Source: Clostridium cuniculi
Lineage (GTDB): Bacteria; Bacillota; Clostridia; Clostridiales; Clostridiaceae
Assembly: GCF_004353185.1 (NCBI RefSeq)
Contig: NZ_SMUS01000040.1
Location: 1-38,073 of the forward strand
Length of the DNA: 38,073 bases
Reading direction: 5' to 3'
The translations under genes and the position numbers were made by a program. The notes beneath the pieces were generated by a model that saw nothing but the letters and a program-made list of their open reading frames with translations, was not told where the DNA came from and ran no database searches. Shown one piece after another: positions 18,124-26,506 of the stretch. How positions within the stretch are numbered: the stretch's first letter is position 1; every line of letters begins with the position of its first letter.

Positions 18124-19482
18124 TTACATCTCTTCTAAATTTTTAACAACATCTTCTAGTTTAACACCTCTAGATGCCTTAATTAATACTACGTCATCTA
18201 GTTTAACAATATTTTTCAATTCTTTTATGCATTCCTCTTTAGTGTTATACATGATTATATTATCATTATCAAATCCATCTTTAAAGTTTTTAATATATCT
18301 ACCTATAACTATTAAGATATCAACTTTATCTTTTGCATATCTTCCTACTTCAAAATGAGCTCTTTCTGATTCGTCTCCTAATTCGTACATATCACCTAAA
18401 ATTGCAATCTTTCTACAATTTTTATAAGCTGAAAGTACATCTAAAGAAGATCTCATTGAATCAGGACTGGCATTATAACAATCATTTATTATAGTAAGCC
18501 CTTCTTTTTTTATAACTTGTAATCTCATGGAAGTAGCTTCTAAATTTTCAAGTCCTTTAACCATTTGTTTAAAAGAAACATTTAAACACTCCGCAACTTC
18601 AATTGCAAGCATTGTATTTAATACATTGTGCTTACCTGCCATTGGTAGATTAAATACAGCTTCTTCACCAAAAGCATGAGCTAAAAACTCTGTTTCCTCT
18701 TCTCTTAATATAATATTAGATGCGTAAACATCATATTCATGATTATAACCAATTTTTTTAACTTTAAATACATTTGATGAAATATTTTGTAATAGTTTAT
18801 CTTCACCATTAACAATTAATGTATTTTCACTATTAAAGAAAGTAGCTATTTCCATTTTTGCTTTTAAAATATTTTCTTGCGTCTTTAAATTTTCTATATG
18901 TGATAATCCAATATTAGTTATAACAGCCATATCAGGTCTAGCAACACTTGCAAGTAACTCTATTTCCCCTAGAGAACTCATCCCCATTTCTAATACAGCC
19001 ACATCAAATTCTGAAGTTAGCTCTAATATCATAAGTGGTAGTCCTATATCATTATTGAAATTCCCTTTTGTCTTAAACACTTTATACTTATCACTTAGAA
19101 GAGCTGCTATTAAATCTTTAGTTGATGTTTTTCCTGTTGAACCAGTAACTCCAACAACTTTAAGCCCTAATTTTTCTCTATAAAATTTAGCTAAATTTAA
19201 TAATGCTTCTCTAGTATCTTTTACTTTTATTATAGTACCTTTATTTTGCACTTCTTTTAAGTCAAATTTAACTTCATCTATTATTACAACAGATGCTCCA
19301 TTTTCTAAAGCCTTTACTGCAAAATCATTTCCATTAAAATTAGCTCCTTTAATTGCTAAGAAGACATTATTTTTTTCTATTTTTCTTGTGTCAATACATA
19401 ACTTATTAAAATTAATCTCTTCCTTTTGTACAATAACTTCTCCGTCTATTGCATTTAGCATTTCCTTAAAAGTCATTTCCAT
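18124..19482 (-). CDS. murF: UDP-MurNAc-tripeptide-D-Ala-D-Ala ligase MurF
   Basis: MurF adds D-Ala-D-Ala to the UDP-MurNAc tripeptide in the cytoplasm. An N-terminal substrate domain contains CIDTRKIEKNNVFLAIKG. The ATP-binding domain has VVGVTGSTGKTSTKDLIAAL, then LEMGMSSLGEIELLA, VITNIGLSHIENL and the C-terminal ligase domain with NDCYNASPDSMRSSLDVL, KIAILGDMYELGDES and ASRGVKLE. I chose ATG 19482 (452 aa, GAGTGA just upstream). An in-frame TTG at 19509 would add nine residues, and ATG 19476 remains possible. It follows the PBP gene with a hairpin between them and precedes mraY. The upstream partner murE is absent. Confidence 0.95.
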   Translation of the reverse strand: MEMTFKEMLNAIDGEVIVQKEEINFNKLCIDTRKIEKNNVFLAIKGANFNGNDFAVKALENGASVVIIDEVKFDLKEVQNKGTIIKVKDTREALLNLAKFYREKLGLKVVGVTGSTGKTSTKDLIAALLSDKYKVFKTKGNFNNDIGLPLMILELTSEFDVAVLEMGMSSLGEIELLASVARPDMAVITNIGLSHIENLKTQENILKAKMEIATFFNSENTLIVNGEDKLLQNISSNVFKVKKIGYNHEYDVYASNIILREEETEFLAHAFGEEAVFNLPMAGKHNVLNTMLAIEVAECLNVSFKQMVKGLENLEATSMRLQVIKKEGLTIINDCYNASPDSMRSSLDVLSAYKNCRKIAILGDMYELGDESERAHFEVGRYAKDKVDILIVIGRYIKNFKDGFDNDNIIMYNTKEECIKELKNIVKLDDVVLIKASRGVKLEDVVKNLEEM

Positions 19483-19604
19483 AATAATCACTCTACCTTC
19501 ATCTTTCAAATATTATTTTTCTTTTTACTAAGTATGCTTCTTTTAATTATAGACATCTATATATCTTCTTATTCTATAATAAAAACATTTTATCTATACA
19601 TAAA

Positions 19605-19633
19605 TTTAGCATGTGAATCTACCACATGCTAAA
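19605..19633 (-). terminator. Terminator-like hairpin between the PBP gene and murF
   Basis: An 11-bp perfect stem (TTTAGCATGTG at 19605-19615, complement at 19623-19633) has a 7-nt loop and lies 13 nt after the PBP stop codon. The minus-strand tail is only ATTTATG, so it may attenuate rather than stop transcription into murF. Confidence 0.55.
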
Positions 19634-19645
19634 AAATAAAAAACC

Positions 19646-21847
19646 TTAATCTCCATACTCAGCACTTAATGTTAACTTTACAGTAGTACCTTCTGAAATT
19701 AGTTCCCCACTAGGAATATTTTGATTTATTACTACTCCATCTCCTTGAAGTGTATATTTTATTCCTAAGCCTTCTAAAAGCTCTACAGCCGATTCTTTTG
19801 AGTAACCTCTTACATCAGGCATAACAACATCTTTATTATATGTTGCATTTTCATCTGTGTAAAGATTTATTGTAGAACCTTCTTTTATAGTATATCCTGG
19901 GTAAGGCTGCATATTTGTTACTGTTTCCCCATCCCCTTCTACAGTACACTCCAAATTATATTCTTTTAGTAACTTTTTCGCCTCTGAAACTGATAATCCT
20001 CTTAACTCTGGAATAACTATATCTTTTAATATTACATTCTCATCTTGTGTGAACTCACTATCTAAATAATTAAATATATCCTCTAATAAGATTTTACCTA
20101 AAGGAGCCGTTACTGTACCAGCATAGTATGCACCATTACTTGGCTCATCTATACTTAAAAATACAGTTATTTGAGGATTTTCAACTGTTGCAAATCCTGC
20201 CATAGATGATATATACTTTCCTGACTCATAAGATCCTGTTAACGGATTAACTTTTTGTGCAGTACCTGTTTTAGCTCCAATATGATATCCTTCTATATAA
20301 ACTTTATTAGATCCTCCTTGATTTACTGTTCTTTCCAAGTAATCTCTTAAAGTAGCAGCTGTCTCTTCAGAAATTACATTTTCTTTTGTCTTTGGTTCAA
20401 ACTCTTCATCAATCACTGTATTTCCATTGCTATCTACATGACTTATAGATTTCATTACATGGGGTTGTATTAATGTACCTCCATTAACTATTGCATTGAA
20501 TGCAGTCATATATTGAACAGCATTAACTGTATTTGTTTGACCAAAAGATATTGTTGCAAGGTCAGCATCATTCATATTCTCTGCTGATTTTATTATTCCT
20601 CTTGCTTCTCCTGGTAAATCTACTCCAGAAACTTGTCCAAAACCAAACTTTTTAATATATTCAACAAGCTTTTCAGCTCCAATTTTTTCTCCTAACTTCA
20701 TAAACCCAACGTTACATGAATTTTGAAGAATTTCAGGTAAGATTTGACTTCCATGTCCTGATCTTTTCCAACAATGGATAGTATGTGGTCCAACTTGTAA
20801 GCTACCTCCACATTCAAAAGTATCAGATTCTGAAACTAATCCTTCTTCTATAGCTGTTGACATAGTAACTACTTTAAATATTGATCCTGGTTCAAAGGTA
20901 TCATTAACTAAACTATTTCTCCACATCTTTTGAAGTTTTTCAGCATCAGTTTCACCTGTAAAACCTTCATACCCTTCAAATGGATTATTAGGATCAAAAT
21001 CTGGTTCATTAACCATAGCCAATATTTCTCCATTTTGTGGATTCATTATAAGTATAGAGACTCTTTTTGCTTTATTATCAACAAGACCTTTTTCTGCTAC
21101 TTTTTCAGCTATAGCTTGTAAATTTTTATCTATAGTTAATGTTACATCCTTACCATCAATAGGTGCAGTAAAGTTTGATATTGTATAATCTAAAGCTTCA
21201 CTATTTCTATCTAACTCAGTAACTCTTATTCCTGGAACTCCTGAAAGATATTCATTATATTGAAGTTCTACTCCAGTTAATCCTTGTCCATCACTATTTG
21301 TACTTCCTAGTACATGTGATAAGAATTGTCCCTCCGGATAATATCTTTGAGTGTCTGGAGATACTATAACACCTTGAATATTCAATTCCTTAACTTTATC
21401 AGCTAAGTCCTTTTCAATTCTTCTTACCAAAGTAGCTGAACCTGCGTCACTACCATTTGCAAGCTTGGTCTCAAGCTTCTCCTTAACTTTACTAGTATCC
21501 ATATCTACTGCTTCTGCAATTAAAGGAGCAATATCATCAGTAGTCTTTTCATTTTTCTTTAAATACTGCCTAATAGAATTTAAGTCAAAGTCTATTCTGT
21601 AAACATTAGCTGATACAGCCAATTCATTTCCATTTCTATCTAAAATTCTTCCTCTTCTTGCATCTATTCTAACTTCACTTGTCCATTGATCCTCTGCCCT
21701 ACTAGAATAATCATCTCTTTTAACAAGCATAATATAGGATAGCCTAATAATTAGCAAGGCAAACACAGCAATAATAAACCATAGAGCTACTACCATTCTT
21801 TTGCGCATGACTGCTCTATCCTTAAACCCTCTCTTATTCTTATTCAT
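19646..21847 (-). CDS. Class B penicillin-binding protein with two PASTA domains (SpoVD/PBP2B type)
   Basis: This transpeptidase cross-links peptidoglycan at the septum or in the forespore. Residue numbers are for the 733-aa form. There is a membrane anchor (about 18-39) and a PBP dimerisation domain starting RIDARRGRILDRNGNELAVS. The transpeptidase domain has SxxK in EPGSIFKVVT (Ser about 322), SxN in LQNSCNVGF (about 377) and KTGTAQK (about 526). Two C-terminal PASTA repeats (about 611-665 and 674-729) begin VIPELRGLS and VMPDVRGYS. ATG 21847 is preceded by TTGGAGGA at a good distance, so a longer form from 21895 is not needed. The pairing with ftsW/spoVE suggests a SEDS-PBP unit. Whether it acts in division, sporulation or both cannot be decided here. 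Confidence 0.93.
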   Translation of the reverse strand: MNKNKRGFKDRAVMRKRMVVALWFIIAVFALLIIRLSYIMLVKRDDYSSRAEDQWTSEVRIDARRGRILDRNGNELAVSANVYRIDFDLNSIRQYLKKNEKTTDDIAPLIAEAVDMDTSKVKEKLETKLANGSDAGSATLVRRIEKDLADKVKELNIQGVIVSPDTQRYYPEGQFLSHVLGSTNSDGQGLTGVELQYNEYLSGVPGIRVTELDRNSEALDYTISNFTAPIDGKDVTLTIDKNLQAIAEKVAEKGLVDNKAKRVSILIMNPQNGEILAMVNEPDFDPNNPFEGYEGFTGETDAEKLQKMWRNSLVNDTFEPGSIFKVVTMSTAIEEGLVSESDTFECGGSLQVGPHTIHCWKRSGHGSQILPEILQNSCNVGFMKLGEKIGAEKLVEYIKKFGFGQVSGVDLPGEARGIIKSAENMNDADLATISFGQTNTVNAVQYMTAFNAIVNGGTLIQPHVMKSISHVDSNGNTVIDEEFEPKTKENVISEETAATLRDYLERTVNQGGSNKVYIEGYHIGAKTGTAQKVNPLTGSYESGKYISSMAGFATVENPQITVFLSIDEPSNGAYYAGTVTAPLGKILLEDIFNYLDSEFTQDENVILKDIVIPELRGLSVSEAKKLLKEYNLECTVEGDGETVTNMQPYPGYTIKEGSTINLYTDENATYNKDVVMPDVRGYSKESAVELLEGLGIKYTLQGDGVVINQNIPSGELISEGTTVKLTLSAEYGD

Positions 21848-21945
21848 ATTAAATTCCTCCAAGGAACATTTAACTAATGAATAATTAGAGTTCAAAATAC
21901 TACTACTAAGATATACCTTGCGTCTACACTTCTATAAATTATCCA

Positions 21946-22422
21946 TTAATTAAATGCTGCTATAATTTTTTGTAGTAAACCACTCTTCTTGCTTTCCTCA
22001 TTTTTTAAATGTGAAAAGTATTCTTTTGACATATCAATACTTATAGTACTTTCAGAACTTGGATAAACCATTCCTAATTCATTTTCTGCTGTGCTTTTTA
22101 TTTTATCGAATGATGCAAATTTTAGCATATCTACGTTAATTGCTGCATTTACATCTTCTTCTTCTTTCATATTACCTTCTAAAATTAATAATTCTTTTTG
22201 AAGGGCGTGTATTTTCCCATCTAGATATAAAGTTGTAGCTCCTAATGCAAACATAACCGTAGCAATTGTTAAGCCACTAACTAAAAGGCTTTTTCTTTTT
22301 TGGTGAGCTTTACGCTCTCTCTCTTTTCTTTGTAAATCTCTTTTTTTATCTAGTTCCTTAACTTTTCTCTCTGGTGCTAAAGCTGTATTTCCTCTTATAT
22401 AATCATATTCCCTAACTCCCAT
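21946..22422 (-). CDS. ftsL: Cell division protein FtsL
   Basis: This small bitopic protein works with DivIB and DivIC to activate septal wall synthesis. The 158-residue sequence starts MGVREYDYIRGNTALAPERK, typical of clostridial FtsL. It has a basic, coiled cytoplasmic part (about residues 20-50), one membrane helix (LLVSGLTIATVMFALGATTL), then a leucine-rich coiled coil (GKIHALQKELLILEGNMKEE) and FDKIKSTAENELGMVYPS. ATG 22422 has GGGATG about 8 nt upstream. ATG 22449, 5 nt after rsmH, would add nine residues with a weaker ribosome-binding site. Identity rests mainly on gene order, topology and the conserved GM-YP ending. Confidence 0.88.
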   Translation of the reverse strand: MGVREYDYIRGNTALAPERKVKELDKKRDLQRKERERKAHQKRKSLLVSGLTIATVMFALGATTLYLDGKIHALQKELLILEGNMKEEEDVNAAINVDMLKFASFDKIKSTAENELGMVYPSSESTISIDMSKEYFSHLKNEESKKSGLLQKIIAAFN

Positions 22423-22454
22423 TTTATTCACATCCCTGCCAATTTTCATAATAT

Positions 22455-23387
22455 TTATATCTTTTCTACTACTCTTAATTTTGCACTTCTACTTCTTGGA
22501 TTTACTTCAACCTCTTCCTTTGAAGGGTCTATTGCTTTTCTTGTTATAACTTTTACCTTTGCTTTCTCTCCACAAACACAAATTGGAAACTCCTTTGGAC
22601 ATCTACAAGACACGGCTAAATCTCTAAACTTATTTTTAACTATCCTATCCTCTAGAGAATGGAAAGTAATTATAGCCATTCTTCCGCCTTTACTTAGTTT
22701 ATTAACACCATCTTCTATAGCCTTATTCAGAATTGATAATTCACTATTTACCTCAATTCTAATAGCTTGGAAAGTTCTTTTTGCTGGGTGAGGTCCTTCT
22801 CTTCTAGCCTTTGCTGGAATTGCATCTTTTATTATTTCTACTAGCTCTAATGTAGTTTCTATATTTTTTTCACTTCTTCTAGTTACAATAAAATTAGCTA
22901 TTCTCTTAGCAAACTTCTCTTCACCATAATCTCTTATGATTCTATATAATTCTTCTTCACTATAGTCATTAACAACTTCATAGGCAGAAAAACTATTTTC
23001 TCTATTCATTCTCATATCTAAAGGTGCATCTTTCATATAACTAAAGCCTCTTTCACCTTCATCTAATTGATAAGAGGAAACTCCTAAATCCATTAGAATA
23101 CCATCAACTTTTTCGATTTCAAGCTCTTCTAAGATTGCTCCTATATTGTGAAAATTGTTATGTACAAAAGTAACATTTGAATAGTTCTGTAACCTTTTGC
23201 CTGCTGCTCTTAATGCATCTTTATCTTGATCTATACCTATAAGCCTTCCTTCACCAGATAATCTTTTAACAATTTCAGATGAATGGCCAGCTCCTCCTAA
23301 TGTACAATCAACATAAATACCATTTTCTTTAATACTAAGTGCTTCTAAACATTCATTCAGTAAAACTGATACGTGATTAAATTCCAT
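22455..23387 (-). CDS. rsmH: 16S rRNA (cytosine1402-N4)-methyltransferase RsmH
   Basis: RsmH methylates N4 of C1402 in the ribosomal P site and is the conserved partner of mraZ at the head of dcw clusters. The 310-residue sequence shows [15 protein letters not shown], the SAM site [58 protein letters not shown] and [15 protein letters not shown]. Near the C-terminus is the cysteine-containing stretch [18 protein letters not shown] followed by [19 protein letters not shown] lies 9-10 nt before ATG 23387. Confidence 0.97.
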   Translation of the reverse strand: MEFNHVSVLLNECLEALSIKENGIYVDCTLGGAGHSSEIVKRLSGEGRLIGIDQDKDALRAAGKRLQNYSNVTFVHNNFHNIGAILEELEIEKVDGILMDLGVSSYQLDEGERGFSYMKDAPLDMRMNRENSFSAYEVVNDYSEEELYRIIRDYGEEKFAKRIANFIVTRRSEKNIETTLELVEIIKDAIPAKARREGPHPAKRTFQAIRIEVNSELSILNKAIEDGVNKLSKGGRMAIITFHSLEDRIVKNKFRDLAVSCRCPKEFPICVCGEKAKVKVITRKAIDPSKEEVEVNPRSRSAKLRVVEKI

Positions 23388-23400
23388 TCTTTCTAACTCC

Positions 23401-23829
23401 TTATATTCCTAAATCGCCCATTTTTTCAGCAATTGAATTAAAATCTATATTTAATTCATTATACTCTTGCCATTTTTCCTTACTCCATATTTCTACTTTG
23501 GTTAAGGCTCCTATACTTACTATATCCTTTTCTATCCCTGCATATTCTTTTAGGTTTAATGGAATTAATCCTCTTCCTTGTTTATCGATTTCCACTTCAC
23601 ATGCACCTGAAAAGAAAAATCTTACAAATGCTCTCGCCTCTTTATTAGTGAGTGGTAACTTTTTAAGTTTTTCCTCAAGTATTTTCCATTCCTTCTCCGG
23701 ATAAGCGTAAAGACATCCATCAAGTCCTTTAGTAATTACGAACCTTTCTCCTAGTTCATCTCTTAACTTTACGGGTACAATCATTCTATTTTTGCTATCC
23801 AAGCTATGTGAATATTCGCCAATAAACAT
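23401..23829 (-). CDS. mraZ: Transcriptional regulator MraZ
   Basis: MraZ is a ring-forming double-AbrB DNA-binding protein that regulates its own dcw operon. The 142-residue sequence has the two repeats with [20 protein letters not shown] and [20 protein letters not shown], each containing the D-x(2)-R/G-R DNA-contact loop. The start is [11 protein letters not shown] at ATG 23829, with GGAGGTG 4-6 nt upstream. It is the first gene of the cluster. Three tandem direct repeats in its 5' untranslated region are likely its operator, so it is probably autoregulated. Confidence 0.96.
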   Translation of the reverse strand: MFIGEYSHSLDSKNRMIVPVKLRDELGERFVITKGLDGCLYAYPEKEWKILEEKLKKLPLTNKEARAFVRFFFSGACEVEIDKQGRGLIPLNLKEYAGIEKDIVSIGALTKVEIWSKEKWQEYNELNIDFNSIAEKMGDLGI

Positions 23830-23850
23830 TTTGCACCTCCATCAAGCCAT

Positions 23851-23880
23851 ACTAAACCACTTTTAACCACTTTACACCAC
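23851..23880 (-). promoter_or_regulatory. MraZ boxes: three tandem 10-bp direct repeats
   Basis: On the minus strand, 23880 to 23851 reads GTGGTGTAAA, GTGGTTAAAA, GTGGTTTAGT: three head-to-tail repeats with exact 10-bp periodicity. MraZ is known to bind tandem 10-bp-spaced repeats (TGGGN type in E. coli, AAAGTG type in Mollicutes) upstream of mraZ. Here they sit just downstream of the promoter, between the expected start of transcription and the ribosome-binding site, which suits repression. Confidence 0.8.
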
Positions 23881-23887
23881 TATATAT

Positions 23888-23916
23888 ATTCTATAAAATT
23901 ATTCGCTTTCCTTCAA
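23888..23916 (-). promoter_or_regulatory. Sigma-A-type promoter of the mraZ operon
   Basis: TTGAAG (23911-23916) and TAGAAT (23888-23893) on the minus strand are 17 bp apart. Transcription would begin at about 23881, at the edge of the first MraZ box. The rest of the 302-bp gap up to ychF holds only the ychF terminator. Confidence 0.7.
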
Positions 23917-24086
23917 GATATATTTACTTAAAATAGTATTTTTTTCTTATGACAAATATAGGAAAATTAATAGTTTCTTCTATTCTTAAGTATAAGCAAT
24001 GCCAATTTTTGCATTTATTACATTTTCCGGAAATTACTTGCGATATTAGTCTTTTTTTCTCTTTATTTATTGTATGTTTTTTTCAT

Positions 24087-24119
24087 AAAAATAGGAACTG
24101 TTTTAACAGTTCCTATTTT
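24087..24119 (-). terminator. Intrinsic terminator after ychF
   Basis: A stem of about 13-15 bp (AATAGGAACTGTT with its complement AACAGTTCCTATT, short loop) is followed on the minus strand by a run of five T residues. It begins 12 nt after the ychF stop codon. Confidence 0.85.
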
Positions 24120-24131
24120 AATAAATATCTA

Positions 24132-25229
24132 TTATACATTAAATCTGAAGTTTACTACATCTCCATCTTTCATTACGTATTCTTTACCTTCAAGTCTGTA
24201 TAATCCTTTTTCTTTAGCTGCTGCTTCTGAACCACATTCAACTAAATCATCATATGATACAACTTCTGCTCTTATAAATCCTCTTTCTATATCAGAGTGA
24301 ATTTTACCTGCTGCTGCTGGAGCTTTAGTTCCCTCTTTTATAGTCCAAGCTCTAACTTCTTGAACACCAGCTGTTAAATAACTTATTAATCCTAATAATT
24401 TATAAGATGCTCTTATTAATTTACCTAATCCAGATTCTTCTATTCCATACTCTTCTAACATCTCAGCTTTTTCTTCTTCATCTAATCCAGATAACTCTTC
24501 TTCAAGTTTAGCACACACAACAACTACTCCTGAATTTTCATTTGCTGCATATTCTTTAACCATCTTAACATATTTATTTTCAAGATTTCCACTCATCATG
24601 TCATCTTCTGATATATTACAAGAATATAATACTGGTTTAGAAGTTATCATAAATAAAGATTTAACAAAAGCTTCTTCATCTTCATTTAACTCTAATGTTC
24701 TAATTGGTCTATTAGCTTCTAAATGAGCTTTAACCTTTTCCATTATTTCATATTCTGCTTTAGCTTTTTTATCTCCTGATCTAGCAAGTTTTACTCCCTT
24801 TTCCATTCTTCTTTCTAAAACTTCTAAATCTGCAAATATAAGCTCTAAATTAATTGTTTCTATATCTCTAATCGGGTCTACTGAACCTTCAACATGAACT
24901 ACATTTTCATCTTCAAAACATCTAACTGCATGTACTATGGCTTCAACTTCTCTGATATGTGATAAGAATTTATTTCCTAATCCTTCACCTTTTGAAGCTC
25001 CTTTAACTAATCCTGCAATATCATAAAATTCTACAGCAGTATAAACTTTTCTCTTTGTACCATACATTTTTTCTAATACGTCTAATCTCTTATCTGGTAC
25101 GCTAACAACACCAACGTTTGGTTCTATTGTACAGAATGGGTAGTTTGCTGATTCTGCCCCTGCCTTTGTTATAGCATTAAATAATGTACTTTTTCCTACG
25201 TTTGGTAGTCCTACAATCCCTAATCTCAT
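24132..25229 (-). CDS. ychF: Redox-regulated ATPase YchF (Obg family)
   Basis: This translation-associated P-loop protein of the Obg family binds ATP rather than GTP. The 365-residue sequence shows P-loop [18 protein letters not shown] (residues 6-23), [15 protein letters not shown] (switch I), the [20 protein letters not shown] switch II region, the divergent NKxD position, and a C-terminal TGS domain with [20 protein letters not shown] and a [18 protein letters not shown] ending. The length is normal. It has its own promoter and terminator, so it is a single-gene unit. Confidence 0.97.
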   Translation of the reverse strand: MRLGIVGLPNVGKSTLFNAITKAGAESANYPFCTIEPNVGVVSVPDKRLDVLEKMYGTKRKVYTAVEFYDIAGLVKGASKGEGLGNKFLSHIREVEAIVHAVRCFEDENVVHVEGSVDPIRDIETINLELIFADLEVLERRMEKGVKLARSGDKKAKAEYEIMEKVKAHLEANRPIRTLELNEDEEAFVKSLFMITSKPVLYSCNISEDDMMSGNLENKYVKMVKEYAANENSGVVVVCAKLEEELSGLDEEEKAEMLEEYGIEESGLGKLIRASYKLLGLISYLTAGVQEVRAWTIKEGTKAPAAAGKIHSDIERGFIRAEVVSYDDLVECGSEAAAKEKGLYRLEGKEYVMKDGDVVNFRFNV

Positions 25230-25269
25230 CTATATAACATTCCTTTCATCCGTTACTAATACTTCTAAG

Positions 25270-25298
25270 ATTATACTCTAGAACTAATTTAATTTCAA
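25270..25298 (-). promoter_or_regulatory. Sigma-A-type promoter for ychF
   Basis: TTGAAA (25293-25298) and a perfect TATAAT (25270-25275) on the minus strand are separated by 17 bp. The start codon is about 35 nt downstream of the expected transcription start. Confidence 0.8.
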
Positions 25299-25353
25299 CG
25301 ATAAAATATTCTTTTATTCTCCATAGTTTTTAAAAACAATTAAAATACTATCG

Positions 25354-25815
25354 CTACCACTTTTCTTTAATCATTCTAAATTCTCTATATATTTTTTCTT
25401 CTATTTTATATTCAAATGAATTTAACTTTTTAAATCCAAAGCTCTCATACATTTTAATAGCTATTTTATTATCTATTTCTACACTTGTATATAAATTTTT
25501 ATTAGGTAACTTATCATGAAAAAATTCTAAGAATTTTTTTAGTGCTATGGTTCCATAGCCTTTATTTTGATGATTAATATCAATCATAAATCTCGAAAAC
25601 GACCATCCTTCTAATTCTTTATCATAATCATATAATAAAAATCCTACCATTTCATCACCATTATATATCCCTAATGGATATAATTCTTCTTCATAAGCAG
25701 CTTGTACTAATGAAAAAATATTGCTAGCTACATAGTGTTTCTGATGTTTTCCTACTGTCAGCTTGACACATTCATTGTAATTTGTTTTATCTATTTCTCT
25801 AAAATTTATATTCAT
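25354..25815 (-). CDS. GNAT family N-acetyltransferase (diamine/polyamine acetyltransferase-like)
   Basis: This 153-residue GNAT protein uses acetyl-CoA to acetylate an amine. The core is visible as IDINHQNKGYGTIALKKFL (motif A, acetyl-CoA pyrophosphate-binding loop Q-N-K-G-Y-G) and NKIAIKMYESFGFKKL (motif B). The N-terminal part with NFREIDKTNYNECVKL and QKHYVASNIFSLVQA resembles the PaiA/BltD/SpeG-like group that acts on spermidine or related amines. The substrate remains a guess. ATG 25815 has AGGGGAT 7-9 nt upstream. It lies 74 nt after another GNAT gene and may be co-transcribed with it. Confidence 0.8.
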   Translation of the reverse strand: MNINFREIDKTNYNECVKLTVGKHQKHYVASNIFSLVQAAYEEELYPLGIYNGDEMVGFLLYDYDKELEGWSFSRFMIDINHQNKGYGTIALKKFLEFFHDKLPNKNLYTSVEIDNKIAIKMYESFGFKKLNSFEYKIEEKIYREFRMIKEKW

Positions 25816-25889
25816 TTTTTTGATCCCCTATATTATTAAATCCACTATCTCCCAAAAAATTATGAATTTATATCATCTAAAATATTATA

Positions 25890-26294
25890 CTATCTTACAT
25901 ATCCAATCATATTCATATCTTCTAATTTTTCAAGCTTAAAAGATTTATAAAATTTATTATCAACTACATCTTCTATATCTGTAATTACCATAAACATTCT
26001 TACTTTTGAATACTTGTCCATAATTCTCTTAAACAAATGTGTTCCTATTCCCTTCTTTTGATACTCTTGCATTACGATTAAATCTTGCACCATTAAAATA
26101 TGTTCTCCATCCCCAACACACCTTATAAATCCAACTAATTTTTCTTCATCAAAAGCACCTAAAATATATAATGAATTATTAAATGATCTTATTAATTTAT
26201 CATCATCCTTCAAATAAGCATTCCATGATTCCTTTTTATAAATCATTTTTACCTCTTCTATTTTTGATGAATCAAATTCCTTATAATTAATCAT
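25890..26294 (-). CDS. GNAT family N-acetyltransferase
   Basis: This 134-residue protein has a compact GNAT fold. The acetyl-CoA-binding motif is VMQEYQKKGIGTHLFKRIM (about residues 74-92), after the beta4 strand LMVQDLIV, with NKFYKSFKLEKLEDMNMIGY at the C-terminus. No substrate can be inferred. ATG 26294 is preceded by TGGAGGAT, which lies within the last codons of a 22-codon small ORF ending 2 nt upstream, so translation of the two may be coupled. Confidence 0.8.
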   Translation of the reverse strand: MINYKEFDSSKIEEVKMIYKKESWNAYLKDDDKLIRSFNNSLYILGAFDEEKLVGFIRCVGDGEHILMVQDLIVMQEYQKKGIGTHLFKRIMDKYSKVRMFMVITDIEDVVDNKFYKSFKLEKLEDMNMIGYVR

Positions 26295-26296
26295 TT

Positions 26297-26365
26297 CTAT
26301 CCTCCATATTTCTTTACTAACCTTTTATTATCTATAATCCTCTTTATATTATCTGGTATATCCAT
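26297..26365 (-). CDS. Small ORF of 22 codons upstream of a GNAT gene
   Basis: ATG 26365 has GGAGGT 7 nt upstream, better than many real genes here. The peptide starts MDIPDNIKRIIDNKRL and ends KKYGG, and its last codons supply the ribosome-binding site of the GNAT gene 2 nt later. It could be a real small protein, a translational coupling leader, or the remnant of a longer deleted gene. I see no homology. Confidence 0.35.
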   Translation of the reverse strand: MDIPDNIKRIIDNKRLVKKYGG

Positions 26366-26399
26366 ATTCTATACCTCCTTAATTTAAACTCTTTAGTTT

Positions 26400-26451
26400 A
26401 AGTGAAAAGCTAAGAATACAATACTAAAGTTACACTCTTAACTTCTCACTT
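26400..26451 (-). terminator. Terminator-like long hairpin after the ABC exporter genes
   Basis: Arms at 26400-26415 and 26436-26451 form a 16-bp stem on the minus strand with two G-U wobbles and a 20-nt loop. The tail is AAACTAAAG, without a T-run, so intrinsic termination is not certain. A smaller TTAAACT/AGTTTAA palindrome (26384-26401) follows. Confidence 0.4.
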
Positions 26452-26506
26452 TTAACAAATCCTTACTTAAATTTAATTACTGAAACTACATTAAATTACT
26501 TAATTA

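Noticed and set aside
23949..24300. Two overlapping plus-strand open frames near the ychF end
   Set aside because: They cross the ychF terminator hairpin and the antisense of ychF, and have no Shine-Dalgarno sequence.
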